A stretch of 64,000 nt of DNA from positions 23,376,501 to 23,440,500 of the forward strand of contig OX419761.1 in assembly GCA_948567375.1 (NCBI GenBank), read 5' to 3'. The notes below the pieces were generated by a model, which saw only the letters and a program-made list of their open reading frames with translations, was not told where the DNA came from and searched no databases. A program made the position numbers and the translations under genes. The stretch is from Lunularia cruciata. Lineage: Eukaryota; Streptophyta; Marchantiopsida; Lunulariales; Lunulariaceae. This document shows positions 46,920 to 58,350 of the stretch, piece by piece. The number at the start of each line of letters is the position of its first letter. The first letter of the stretch is position 1.

Positions 46920-47551
46920 TGTGAGCCGGCTTGTCTCTCACTCAAGATGAACCTCTAATGGCTATTCTAGTAGTATACCATGGACTAAGAAGGCAAAGAA
47001 CCCCAACTCCATCATACTCCTCCAAGGCTAACACTCCAAGACTCAAGACATTGCTCACTAGAGAACTCAATGAGAGAGATAGTTGTAAATGAAAGGATGC
47101 TGAGTACCTCCTCACCCCTAGTTTATATACTTGTGAAATAATTATGCATCAAAGTTACTAATTATTGGAGTAACTCAAGTTACTAGGTTAAAAGTCAAGT
47201 AAAGTCAAAAAGTATAAAGGAATATCCATCCACATGTGCATATTCCACTAAGCATGTGATCTTATCTACTACTAAGTCAAGGATTCCTTCACATATGAGT
47301 TCTCAACTCTTTCCTCAAAGCCAAACACTTAGGAATAATACCAAGTCAATACACTAGAATCCAAAATAGTGATGCTCATCCTTTCCACTTCCTATAAAAT
47401 AAGGTCCACTCTATCTTAACTATGACTAACTTTGGCTAATCATGACTAATGTAGAACCATCCTTTATCTCTATATAAATAATATCTCTCAAGTACTAGTA
47501 ATACCAAACTATATATCACAATACTACATACATGCACAAATGGGTGTTACA
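46920..47551 (-). repeat. 5' LTR of element F
   Basis: This 632-bp LTR matches 39850-40539 except for a missing segment of about 54 bp. A GTATATAAAC box (47121-47130, - strand) is positioned as the promoter. Confidence 0.93.
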
Positions 47552-47640
47552 GATCACCCGCCTCATGCGAGTGTACGCCTTGCATAGGCTCTCTCCAGCC
47601 TTCTGCTAGAACTCTTGCAAACTTCTTAGCTTATCAGTCC
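47552..47640 (-). pseudogene. Short piece of element E gag between two F-family insertions
   Basis: These 89 bp read SLQEF, a stop, then QKAGESLCKAYTRMRRVI on the - strand. They continue the gag frame on both sides once the TSD copies GATC and GTCC are each counted once. Confidence 0.8.
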
Positions 47641-48330
47641 TATGAGCCGGCCTGTCTCTCACTTAGGATGAACCTCTGATGGCTATTATGGTAGCACAAC
47701 ATGGACTAAGAAGGCAAGGAACCCCAACTCCATCATACTCCTCCAAGGCTAACACTCCAAGACTCAAGACATTGCTCACTAGAGAACTCAATGAGAGAGA
47801 GATAGTTGCAAATGAAAGGATGCTGAGTACCTCCTCACCCCTTGTTTATATACTTGTGAAATAGTTACATACCAAAGTTACTAATTACCGCAGTAACTCA
47901 AGTTACTAGACTAAAAGTCAAGTAAAGTAAAAAAATAGAAAGGAATATCTATTCACATGGGCATATTCCACTAGCATGTGATCTTATCTTGACCCAACTA
48001 CTAAGTCAAGGGTTCCTTCACATGGGCTATCCTTGGACTATAGAAGAATACAAAACAAAAAGGCTTGCAGGCCCAAGAGTTCTCAACTCTTTCCTCAAAG
48101 CCAAACACGTAGGAATAATACCAAATCAACACACTAGAATCCAAAATAATGGTGCTCATCTTTTCCACTTCCTCTAAAGTAAGGTCCACTCTATCTTAGC
48201 TATGACTAACTTTAGCTAATCATGACTAATGTAGAACCATCCTTTATCTCTATATAAACAATATCTCTCAAGTACTAGTAATACCAAGCTAAATATCACA
48301 ATACCACACACATGAAAAATGGGGGTTATA
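47641..48330. mobile_element. Solo LTR of the F family in E gag
   Basis: A 690-bp copy of the F LTR in the same orientation as F, starting TATGAGCC (G to A in the first TG) and ending TTATA. The 4-bp TSD GTCC is perfect (47637-47640 and 48331-48334). It has no internal sequence. Confidence 0.93.
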
Positions 48331-48334
48331 GTCC

Positions 48335-48999
48335 GCACTCCCTGGTAGTTCTACCTCAAACACAAAAAGAAATCCACCATGGGGTTAAACCTTGGTACTA
48401 CACCACCTCCTATAACAATACTTCCATTTGTAGGAGCACTATCTCCAACTAGTGCACCTCTACTAGCTCCACCAATGCTACTAGAGCTAGAACTTGTGGG
48501 TATAGTTGATCTCCCCATGGCAACCAAGCATGAAGTGATAGAGACATAGTTCAAAGACCAATATTGTCTCCATAACTCAATCTCCTCCAAGTGAGCTCTC
48601 CTAAACTCATAGTAGTAATCCACCGGCGGACCTTCCAAGTGTTGAAATAATCCTTTCCATGCCATGAGAGGTATGAACAAAGTCAGGTCCCAAATCTGCT
48701 GCAAATCACATCAACTATCAAACTCCTAGATGAAGTCATCCAACTCAATGGTATCTATTGTACCAAAATAATGCCTAGGGCCTTTGCAAGCCTCATAAAT
48801 CTTGTCTATATCCCACAACAATAGTGCGGATACACCAATTGCACTCTCAACTGAATCAGCTCCTATGTCAAACTCCAACTTGGACTCAATCTCCTCCCTT
48901 CCTAGGACCTAAGATACAAGCTGATACTAAGTGCCACTCCAAGTAAACCCACTGTGTACTATAGGGCTATGTCCTCTAGAATCTCCAAAGAACTCCATT
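48335..48999 (-). pseudogene. Gag N-terminal part of element E
   Basis: Gag appears to start at 48999 (MEFFGDSRGHSPIVHSGFTW). Further on are DIDKIYEACKGPRHYFGTID and the 48351-48704 frame (MAWKGLFQHLEGPPVDYYYE, then EFRRAHLEEIELWRQYW, typical of a capsid N-terminal region). Stops near 48715 and 48930 interrupt it. The start Met is chosen because only leader-like sequence lies upstream. Confidence 0.7.
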
Positions 49000-50747
49000 G
49001 TGACAAAGTAACCACAAACCGCCAACCGCAACCGCAAGTGCAAGTACCCCACCAATCAAATATCACCAAGTACCAACACCAACTGAGCACCACTAAGTGC
49101 CAATACCAATAAAACACTACCTTCTAATGTAACTTTAATTGAGACAACTACATTAGGGGAAAGAGCGACTTGTAACCTACTATTACAACATGCACTCTCA
49201 TGGTCTATAGGTCATCATTTATTGCCTCACTAGAGAGAAATAAAGGTAGTCGCATTGGGCATCACTCCAGCCTCACCATTGAGAGCACACCAGAGCACCA
49301 ATGCTCTAAATTTAAGGCACCTCACACATACATGGTGCACAAACAAGAAGTAGCAAATGGAGAGGGTCCAATCACAAGAAATCTAAACAAAAACCGTCCA
49401 TCTCATAAAGCAACATGGGACTAACTTTGCCACCATTTGGCATTTGACATAATAGGAGTTCATATCTATGTCCTAAGCTACAAAGATCACCACAAATGAA
49501 ATTAAATTGCCTCTATTGGCCAAAGTTATAAGTGTGAAGATAATAGTGGGCTAATCACTAGGAAAACAAGTGAGGGTGAACTTATTGGCTAGGGCACCAG
49601 CCTAGAAACTAGAGATCTAGGGACAAACCTCATTGTGCACAATCTAGCAGGAAGGGTAGATTTTGCCAAACAATGGCCAAGATCTACACTAACTAGCTAG
49701 CCTCACATCAACAAGCTGGCTTGCAGGCCCTTCTAGGCCTTTGTACCCACCCTCTCATAGCCTAAAGCCCTATGCCTCTAAACAGCAAAATTCAACCAAA
49801 TGAGGTCTTTCTTCTTGCCACTTCAAACCTTCTCCAAATCTGGAGGAGTTAACCCTCTACAAATTTAGCAAAATTCCTTCAAATCTACAAAAATCTTCAA
49901 AATCTGGCTAACAAGCAAAACTCATCCAAATCTAGCCAACAAGTGAAACTCTTCAATATTTTGCCAAAATTTGATGTAAACTCCATAAAAAATCTAACAT
50001 AAACCCTAAAGTTGGCTGACCACCAAATCTTCCACCAAAATTTAGCCAAATGAGGCCTTTCTCTTACCACTTTGAACCCTCTCCAAATTTGGAGGAGTTA
50101 ACCTCCTCCAAATCTGGGGAAACTCCTCCAAATCTAGCCAAAATCTGACGTAAACTCCAACAAAAATTTGACATAAACCCTAAAGGTGGTTGACCACCAT
50201 AACCTCTACCAAAATTCAGCCAAATGAGGCCTTTCTTCTTGTCACTTTGAACCTTCTCCAAATCTGGAGGAGTTAACCCTCTCCAAATTTGGTGAAACTC
50301 CTCCAAATCTAGCCAAAATTTGACGTAAACTCCAACAAAAATTTGACGTAAACCCTCAAGTTGGCTGACCGCCAAATCTTCCACTAACTCTTCACTCAAG
50401 CCAAATTGAAAAAAGGGGTTTCTCCAAATCACAAATTCACAAGGTTGGGTACACAACTCCACCTTCAATTTCACTTTCTGAGCCCAACTCGCGCCATATG
50501 GTCTTGCTTTCACCTCTTGAGCTCAAAATCACAATCATTACTTGAAAATTGCTTCTCTTTGCCCAAAATTTGGCCAGCACTTCCGCATACTGGCTACCTC
50601 ACTGCCAAATCTATATCAATCAATGAGTTTCTATACACCAGGGAAAACTTGAACTTTGATTGAGCTACCAAATATCCACCAAGCTTGGAGATACCATCAA
50701 CACTCATAGTTCTTGCACCCAATTTCTCCTTGACCTCACTTTTCTGA
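49000..50747. other. 5' leader of element E
   Basis: About 1.75 kb without a gene between the 5' LTR and gag. It holds a tandem repeat block at 49798-50395. Short frames are present but unrelated to known domains. A possible primer site TGGTATCTCC lies near 50685 on the - strand, about 60 bp from the LTR edge, so it is not convincing. Confidence 0.55.
49798..50395. repeat. Tandem repeats in the E leader
   Basis: Three degenerate copies start at 49798, 50048 and 50222, each with AAATGAGG(C/T)CTTTC and CCAAAT(C/T)TGGAGGAGTTAA words. The spacing is 250 and then 174 bp. Copies 2 and 3 are much more alike than copy 1. Confidence 0.85.
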
Positions 50748-51176
50748 TGTAATCAATTTGTTTACACCACTCAAATAAACTCAACTTAGATTAGTGCTTG
50801 ATCTATCACTCTATAAACTGCCAGGAACTAGACACTAATTATAATCAAGCCACACCCACTCTAGCTAAGAGAATTTGGGTGACACTTGCCGGCCTCTGTC
50901 CACCATGGCCAAGAACTTGAAGGCTCAACATCAAAGAAGTGAGCTCTATAGAGCTACACTTTGAAAGTATGCGCTTGGACTTGAGCTAGGTCTAAAACCC
51001 TAACAGTCCCATTGACGGCACACACAATGGTGCAAAGTGTTAGTGGGCCCTACCATGAAGTCAGTACCCCAAATGAAAAATCTGACCATCAAAAATTAGT
51101 CTATGAGTGATAAAATACCTCTATTTACTATCACTACAACTCCAATGTCCAAGCAATCTAGATGCATGTAATACCA
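50748..51176 (-). repeat. Truncated 5' LTR of element E
   Basis: About 430 bp match 32698-33125. The sequence is cut at 51176, where the G LTR starts. The LTR start on the - strand is therefore lost here. Confidence 0.8.
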
Positions 51177-51888
51177 TATGATCTAGATGTGAAATTTGGT
51201 TTGGTAACATCTAGAATGATTTTATACATGATGGTCAAAATAGATCAGATAGAAGTATCACCAAAAGAGTACTTCTACTAATAGAGCAAAAATCCAAAAT
51301 AGACTTGAGAACCTTAGAAGCAATAGCTAGACATATGATTTAAAGGGGAAAATTGGTTTGGTAACATCTGGAAGGGTGTTACACATGATGGACTAAACAG
51401 ATCAGAAAGAGTTATCACCAAAAGGGGACTTCTACTAATAGAGTATGAACAAAAATATGCCTGAAATCTTTGAAGGCAATTTCGGAGGCCTAAACGGATG
51501 AATTAGACCTCAAAAATGTGCATATTTCCCCCCAATAAAGGAAAGGTTGGCCTTCCCTCCCCTCTGGTTTGTCTCGTTGAGAGCTTCTAAATGGTACTTT
51601 ACGTGATTCTGAGACTCCTACAGGAAGATTCCCTAAAAGATTCTCTCTGGTCAAAGCTTGTTTGACCAACCAGATAGGACCTAGACCAACATGTCACCCA
51701 TCCAAGTAAGTAATCCAAGGGTGGAGCTTGATGACATGTCACCTATCTGTGTGCCTAATCCTATGGTGGAGCTTCCTTGGAGGAGATCATCTTTATCTAT
51801 ATAATAAAGAGAAGGTGCTCCTTTGGGGCATCTAATGTTGAGTGTGTAATCTGTGTTTTCTCTCTTCTCTTGTCCTCGGAATATTACA
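51177..51888 (+). repeat. 5' LTR of element G
   Basis: This 712-bp B-family LTR starts TGTAATACC, with about 12 bp missing just after, and ends GGAATATTACA. A TATATAATAAAG box lies near 51799-51809. Confidence 0.92.
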
Positions 51889-51889
51889 A

Positions 51890-51901
51890 TGGTATCAAAG
51901 C
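51890..51901 (+). promoter_or_regulatory. Primer binding site of element G
   Basis: TGGTATCAAAGC, one base from the initiator-Met-tRNA site TGGTATCAGAGC, begins two bases after the LTR. Confidence 0.85.
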
Positions 51902-52253
51902 GAGTGTCTTAGTCCAAGAGAGTGGATCATCCTTCTTGGAAGAGCACAAACTACTAAAACTGAGTAATTTGAGGTGGAAAACATAGAGTAATTGTTAGAC
52001 TTAGGAAGGACTTTAGAGAGCAGACGAGATGGATACACCGGGAGGACAATTTCCCGCACCTAGCTTTCCGTTCCCAAACCATTCCACATCAAGGTTATGT
52101 ACATCTAGCGTGAGAAAATGAGGGTATCGTTAGTTTATCACTTTGGTATAGAATTCATGGATAGGGTGATGAACTCACCAAACCCAGTGATTCTACCTGT
52201 GGTGATATATGACAGAGTAGAATTTGACAATCTACATTCTATTATGATAATAT

Positions 52254-52456
52254 GGATATGAATGTCCCAAATCCTCTCCCTTTCACCACTCAAGTAGAAA
52301 TACGTTATGTAGTAAGACCAAAAGTGATGTTTAGAGATTTTGTGGTTAGGAATTTTGGCGAGGAGTATTATCAACAAGTGATAGCTTTGTAGGTCCCAAT
52401 GGTAGTTTTGATAGTTTGTGCGCCATCTAGAGTGATCATATTGACTCTATATTGAA
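52254..52456 (+). pseudogene. Pre-gag ORF of element G
   Basis: Same frame as 12940-13143 in B (MDMNVPNPLPFTTQVEI, then VRNFGEEYYQQVIA) with one in-frame TAG. No known domain. Confidence 0.35.
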
Positions 52457-52470
52457 GTAGACATTAACAA

Positions 52471-52691
52471 TTGAGTGTTGTAGGAACCATGGATCCGCAA
52501 TTGCAAGAGCTGGTGCAAGGAATGCAAGGGATGTTGAATGAATTTCAAGAGATTAAGATGACCATGGAGACATTACAAAGTCAAGTGCAAATCCTCAGGA
52601 ACGATCAAGCCATGCAAGAAGAAGAGCCGTCTCAAAACCCAATACCTACGACAAAAGTACTTGGAGAGGCACCTGTGCCTACGAACCCTAT
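52471..52691 (+). pseudogene. Gag N-terminus of element G, interrupted by H
   Basis: The start MDPQLQELVQGMQGMLNEFQ and a Gln/Glu-rich segment match B gag. The frame is cut after PVPTNP by the insertion of H. The rest resumes at 56024. Confidence 0.88.
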
Positions 52692-52772
52692 TGTGGTGCC
52701 CACATTTTTTTTCTCTGTTTATTAGCATTTGAGGGAAGAAGTAAGCACGAAAAGCTGAATTGTGAAAGAAGA

Positions 52773-55224
52773 ATGGATAGAAGTGACTTTGGAGGAAATC
52801 CAAAGAAGGCGAGATTGGATCTGATGATGGAGGTACTCAGAAGAAGGGTACGACGGAAAAAAGTCCAAAGAGCACCGTCTTTGGGTTGGAAGGCACAAGT
52901 GATACAAAGACCATCTAATGACCTTGGTACATGGCAAGAAAGTACACTTCAAGAAATGGTGGAGGTAGAAGAAGCATGTCTTGACAGTGACCAGACATCA
53001 ACATGCAGAAGAGGGGAGGTCAAATTTGAAATCAACTAAAGAATGACTGCAATTTGGGGTAATATAAGAATGCAATTGCGTAGGGACAAGTTGAATATGC
53101 CAAGTATGTTTCAGATCACCTTCTATTGGAAGTGTGATGCTACAAAAGAGAGGGCGGAAATTCAAAACTCTTTCTTTGCTCCAAGAACCACGAATAGCTA
53201 CAAGGTGGAGTCCTATTGGGATCCAATTAGGAGAAGTATCATGGGAGCAATGATGGCCATGTTCAAGCTAGAACAAACAACGTATGTGAACATGCAACAA
53301 GCGGTCTTCTTCCACCAGATGTTTGCACGGGTAAAGGTGAATTGGGCAAAGTGTTTTCACCACCGAACGAGGCAGATGGTGATCAATTGGCAAACATGTT
53401 CTCCTCCCCATTATTTTGCACCATTAGTAGCACACTTCTACTTTGGGTTGAACTTGCTAACAATAGAGGAGCGGCATCACATGGTATCCCATTTCCATCC
53501 TGACTCAAGACGGGAAGCGGATGAAAAAGAGCAACAGTATTTGATACACCTACAAGGCAATGACGAGCACTTCTTGAAGATAGGACAATGGAAGATGGAA
53601 GAAGTCACAAGTCCAAAGACAAAGAAGCGCAGTAAACCCGAAAAAGCAAAGTCACCTCCAGCTTAAAGGAAGACTTGAAGACTGGTTGTGCAAAATAAGA
53701 AGATGGTGAGAGAAGCATAATTGGAATCAGAGTCTGAAGAAGAAACCGAGTCGCAAGAAGAGGAATCCAAAGAAGATGAACTCAACTTAAAAAGTGAGGA
53801 GTTTGGAAGTGATAGTGAGGAGGAACCTGAGGTTCAGCAATTGGTGGCGGTTAGTGAAGCTTGTCATGCAATGATTGACAGAGTACCCGGAACAACGAGT
53901 CATTGCGTAGCCATGGTGGTGAATAAGCAGAGACTAGAGGAAAAGGAGGAGTATCTTGCGGGGCCAAGTTCAATCGGTAAAGGAGAAGAAAGTTTAGATG
54001 CGGTATCTCTGAAAATACAAAGATCGCAACTTCAAATGAAGGAGCCGATGAAGGAGCCAAAGATTGAAGACAAAGACGGCAACAAAGATAAAGATTACTT
54101 TGGTGGGATATTGTATCTAACAAAGGTTGTCACACTGTTGCTGGAGCTACTAAAGAAGCATCAGAACGTAATTCCCCAAGATCGTAGAAAGGGGGTGAAT
54201 GAGTTGCAAGTGGTGAAACATTTGTTGAGTGAAGTGAAGGGGTTGTAGGAGCAACAAGTCCAAAGAAATGACGGAATTGGAGAACTTCAGAGAGAAGAAG
54301 TCTTGAAGAAGAAGGCTTTTGAGATGTTACAAGAGAGCTACGAGTCAAAAGAGAAAGAACTGCAGAGGCAAGCCAGAGAATTGAAGGAGCAAGCGATGTG
54401 GCTGAGCAAACTAAAGGAGGAAGTGAGTGATGTGTGCATCAAGAATATTCATTTGAAGGCGACGACAACAATAATGGAGCAGGAGTTGGACAGCTTGAAG
54501 AAGAGTGCAATTGGGAAGGATCAAGCATGGCAGAGGGAGTTAGCAGTCAGGCATGAAGAAGAAGGACGATTATGAGAGCTGGTCCAAAGTGCTGAGTTAT
54601 AGAGTACACAATATGCTAAGGAGAAGAAGATGCTCACTGCTGAGTACAAAGATGAGTTGAAGATGTACCACAAAGAGTTGAAGGTAGAGCGCTCTTGAGG
54701 ATATGAGTCGGAATCAGTAGGAGAAGTTGCAGGGAAGTTAAGAGCAATCTTGAGCACAAAGGCTGAAGGGAGATTGGAAGAAGCACGTCTACATGAGTTG
54801 AAGTTGCTTGTGTAGGAAACTCGGAAGAGAAAAACCAAAGATGTGGATATGAACACGTTGCTGATTGAGGGAGCGGGTAGACCGGAAGATGTTAGAAGTA
54901 GAAGACAATGTTAGTCTCAGATTAGATTTAGTCAATTTAGAGTTAGAGAAAATTAAGAATAGTGTGACAGCGGAGAGGAAGTCCAATGTTGCAGAAGTAG
55001 GAATTCAAGTGTCATTGGGCTTATTATTAAAGACATTAGAGAAGAGTGGGTTAGGAGATAAAGAGTTAGATAAGTCACTCCTTAGTGCAATTGTAGTTCC
55101 TAGTGTAGAAGTAGTAGAAATAATGCAGGAATTAGTAGAACTAGCTATACCCAAAGAAGGAGAAGTACTAGGAAGATCATTGGGTTTGGAAGCCAATGAT
55201 GAGGTAGACATCGGACCGATGTAA
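52773..55224 (+). pseudogene. Unrecognised long ORF inside element H
   Basis: From 52773 to about 54890 one reading frame is kept for roughly 700 codons, interrupted only by in-frame stops (for example at 53037, 53664, 54246 and 54573). After one frameshift it continues as 54865-55224. The first part (53043-53600) is a folded-looking domain with KVESYWDPIRRSIMGAMMAM and SPPHYFAPLVAHFYFGLNLL. Then comes a Lys-rich stretch, an acidic Ser/Glu segment (53725-53830), and a coiled-coil-like part (KEKELQRQARELKEQAMW). The C-terminal KEGEVLGRSLGLEANDEVDI is conserved in H2. I do not recognise the family. It could be an LTR-borne element gene or a captured host gene. Confidence 0.6.
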
Positions 55225-55344
55225 GTACCAATTTTGAGATAGGAAGAGGCAGATATGAAGAGATGTATTGTCAGTTTGGATCTGCAGGTAGGAAGAGATG
55301 TTAGGAAGCGGTGCATAGGTAGGAAGAATTGCCGTTTGCTTCAA

Positions 55345-55352
55345 TATTTAAG
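55345..55352 (+). promoter_or_regulatory. TATA-like box of element H
   Basis: TATTTAAG followed by GGGAGCATTTG is preserved in H2 (60165-60172, - strand) although surrounding bases differ. It lies about 120 bp after the ORF end and about 670 bp before the 3' end, as a U3 promoter would. Confidence 0.5.
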
Positions 55353-56023
55353 GGGAGCATTTGCAGTACTATGTTGTTCAGTATTCAAATTTCTGAAGAT
55401 AGATAAAGCGCAGTGCTGTTTTTAGTGCTCGTCGCTTGAGCTTAATTCCGATTGTCAATTCCATGTTTGTGTTTGTGAGTGTGTGGAGAATTACAAAGTG
55501 CAAGTTAGTGTGTCTGTGGATGTTGGATTCCGTAGCCTTGATCTTCATTCTATGTGTTTGATCCTGAGTGAAGTACATCGGAGCAATGCCTTGATAGATC
55601 TGAGAGGAATTGTAGTGTTGGTAGTATTCTGCATTTGTGAGTGTAGCACGAAGTTGATGTGAAGCAATTTAGATCAAGGAAGTTGTGCCTTCAGTGGAGG
55701 GGTGGAACACAATTCTGAGGCAAAATCATTCTTGGCAGTGAAGTGCCGTCTTCGGGAGAATCTGAATCATCACAATCAAGAGTTGTTTGGACAGAATTTA
55801 CTATGTTGTGATTATGTGTGTGTGTGTATTCGTGACAAGTTGTCAAGATTGTGAGCTTGTTACTCTCTTTTGGGTGTAGTTTCTACTTGAGAGATTAAAG
55901 AAGAAATCAAGAAGAACTACAAGTTACTTTGTATTTGACCAATTTTGAATTGTATCTTTGCGAGAACAAACTTTACTTACCTGATTACCGCAAAAGTAAT
56001 ATTTGCCGGGTTGTCACACCTAT

Positions 56024-56900
56024 AAAAAATGAAGCCACATTGCTACTCCGGATGAAGAAGACCTGCAACATCAAGCCTTACAAGGAGCAACATATGATGG
56101 GAGTAGTGGAAAATTGGATCTTGAGAATGAATTGATATTTCCGATTGTTCTCAATAGAGATCATAGAGCATGTTGCAGGCGTGTTTGCATGTAGGTACTT
56201 GACCAATAAAGCCATCACATGGTATGATGCTTGGGAAAAATCCATGTTGGTGGAGATAAGGGAGGTCATGTGGACAGTAATGCAAGAAGGATTGCTAAAG
56301 AATTTCCAATTGGTGGATTCTGTGCAGATGGCTCGCACCCGACTATGGGGATTGAAACATAAGAATAGTGTACAAGAGTATGTGGAGGCATTTTTGGATC
56401 TACAAGTTGCAATAACTGATATGAGTCCAGTAGAGGCTCTCAACAATTTCAAACAAGGGTTAAAGGAGCAGATTTACCAAGAAGTCATGGTGCAAAACCC
56501 TCGCATGGTATTTGAAGCCATTGCTTGTGCATAGAGAATAGTAGGAGCATTGGTGGAGGTGAAGGAGTAGTTCCACCTCAACATTATTGGGCAGAAATGC
56601 CACACATGGGTGGACCAGTACCGATGGAGTTGGGCAACCTTTGATTTTGAGATCAAGGAGAATGATCGCTGCAAGGGGAGCGTGGACGGGTAGAAGAATG
56701 AAGAGATGGAGTCCCACAAGGAGAAGGAACTCAAGGAGAACAACGCCATTGTTACAATTGTGGTTGTATTGGGCACATATCTACCAACTATTGCACTCAT
56801 TTCCCTAGAGGCCCTCGACCTTCCTACAGGTGATCTTTGAACAACATGGAGAGGCGCATTGAAGACGAGGAGGTGGAAATCACTTTGGAAAACAAAGATT
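56024..56900 (+). pseudogene. Gag C-terminal part of element G
   Basis: The frame resumes with NEATLLLRMKKTCNIKPYKE and continues through the capsid-like domain (TWYDAWEKSMLVEIREVMWT, then NSVQEYVEAFLDLQVAI) in the open frame 56145-56534. A frame change near 56530 precedes a Cys-rich zinc knuckle region (about 56745-56795), where the last Cys spacing is altered. Confidence 0.88.
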
Positions 56901-56929
56901 GCCAGTAAATGTACCTTGTGGCCTTACAG

Positions 56930-57064
56930 GCTCAATAAGAAAGAAGAGAAGCAAGGGAAAGAAGAAGACTAATGCGCAAAGATCCCGAAAGGCAACCTCA
57001 CAATTGATTGTCATGAATGGAGTCCTAGAAGGAAATCAAGTGAGAGCATTAATAGATTTGGGAG
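56930..57064 (+). pseudogene. Protease start of element G
   Basis: The segment QLIVMNGVLEGNQVRALIDLG matches B at the protease start; the active-site motif reads DLG where B has DPG. Similarity to B stops at about 57064, where F2 begins, so the rest of pol is absent. Confidence 0.75.
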
Positions 57065-57085
57065 TCCAAATTAAGACTCTTGGAG

Positions 57086-58130
57086 TTTGAGCACTCTCCC
57101 TTCTCATACTTGCTCTCCACCACATTTATGGATGCTATCCTCTTACCTTTGTTTGGATTAGGAGCCACTTGGATTTCACTACCTCCCTCTTTCTCCCTAT
57201 TGGCTCCCTCATAACCCCTTCCTCCATGGTAAGTGGAATTTGGGCAATTCCTTTGGATATGGCCTCTTCCTCCACAACCAAAACAATTTCTATCATTGAA
57301 ATTGTTGGCTGGTTGAAATCCTCTATATGGATAGTTTCCATAACTCCTAGGCCCTCTCCCTACATTCTGATCCACTTCTCTCTTCTCCCATAGTTGCACC
57401 ACATTGATCTTGAGATCCGCAAGTTGTTTTGTGATGGTTTGAAGTGGATCCTTTGGTGGAGTTGCAAGAATTGGAGCAACTGCTACTTGTGGTGCAACCC
57501 TTGTCACCAAAGTATTAGAAGTTCCACCATACTTGTAGCCTTGAGGAGGATGCACAACCTCCTTCACCACCAAATGACTCTCATCTCCTTCCAAACTCTC
57601 CTCCATACAAATTGCGATCTTGATAGCTTCAACCTTGGAAGAAGGTTTCTCATATCTCACCTTGCCTCTAATTTTTGGTCTCAATCCTCTCACAAAATTC
57701 TTGGTAAGCATGGCTCCTATGCCAATCATTGTAGTCTCTACATCATCCCCACCCTTCCTCAACACTATGCAAAATGTGGACTCTAACTTTTCCACTCTTT
57801 CTACATAGACTCTCACTTTCTTTCTATCTCCTTGCTTGAGAAATGTTACCTCACTCATCAATCTCTCATAACTCTCATCAGGAACAAAGTTCTCAATGAA
57901 TGCTGAAGTCAAAGTCTCCCAAGACTCCTCTTCTCCATCTCTCATCTCTCTCTTTTGGTATTCTGACTCATACCATGTAAGTGCTGCATCCTCAAAAAAA
58001 TTTGGTAATAATGAGGCCCACTCATTCTTCCTCCTCTCATTGTTTCCTATGCAAGCTCTCTTGAAGTCTCTCACAAAGGCCTCCACATCTTCTCTATCCT
58101 TGCCAAAGAAAACTGGAAGTTTCCCTATCT
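57086..58130 (-). CDS. Gag of F2, largely open
   Basis: Reading frame 57049-58086 is open for 345 codons and covers almost the whole gag. EAFVRDFKRACIGNNERRKN leads to a capsid-like region (WASLLPNFFEDAALTWYESE), then a helical middle. The zinc knuckle CFGCGGRGHIQRNC is intact (57244-57285) and a Gly/Arg-rich tail follows. The last residues before the stop are already G sequence. Expression is doubtful because the LTR is truncated. Confidence 0.85.
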
Positions 58131-58350
58131 TAACCTCTCACTATCTTTCTTTTCTCTCAATTTTTTTTTCTCTCACTCTATAACTAATAGAGTATATACA
58201 TGACTAACACCATTTGAGAGTAATCCACCCTAGGGAACACAAAAGGTTCAGGTTGCTCCAAGATTTCTACAGTAACATCAAATCCTAGAATGCATATTAA
58301 TTGAACCCTCATGGATAGTTTATCCATAAGTTGAAAGATTATCTCCATCA

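Larger units (their letters stand above)
39850..47551 (-). mobile_element. Element F: OTA-type Ty3/gypsy element nested in E gag
   Basis: This 7.7-kb - strand element has LTRs at 39850-40539 (3') and 46920-47551 (5') with TG/CA ends. The TSD is 4 bp, GATC (39846-39849 and 47552-47555); counting it once keeps the gag frame of E open across the junction. Order is pre-gag zinc-knuckle ORF, gag, protease with DGGS, RT, RNase H, integrase, no chromodomain. The DGGS protease motif and RT type place it with OTA (Athila/Tat-like) elements. A solo LTR (47641) and a truncated copy (57065-59803) belong to the same family. Confidence 0.93.
32698..51176 (-). mobile_element. Element E: Ty3/gypsy element encoding a cytosine methyltransferase and a PHD-type finger
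   Basis: This - strand element reads from a 5' LTR near 50748-51176 to a 3' LTR near 32698-33254. Removing the nested F element and solo F LTR leaves about 10.1 kb. Inferred order is leader with tandem repeats, gag with zinc knuckle, aspartic protease, C5-cytosine methyltransferase, RT, RNase H, integrase, PHD-type finger. All genes carry stops or frameshifts. Gag is continuous across both F insertions once a single TSD copy is counted. A second copy, E2, starts at 62029. No TSD could be shown because the 5' LTR is cut by G. Confidence 0.88.
52692..56018 (+). mobile_element. Element H: 3.3-kb TG/CA unit carrying a long coding frame
   Basis: The unit starts TGTGGTGCCCACA, ends GGGTTGTCACA and is flanked by a perfect 5-bp TSD, CCTAT (52687-52691 and 56019-56023). 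The gag of G reads across once the unit and one TSD copy are removed. TG/CA ends and a 5-bp TSD indicate integrase-mediated insertion. No internal long direct repeat is seen, so it looks like one very long LTR (solo) or a compact non-autonomous element. It has a coding frame at 52773-55224 and a TATA-like box near 55345. H2 is a second copy with the same kind of start. Confidence 0.8.
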
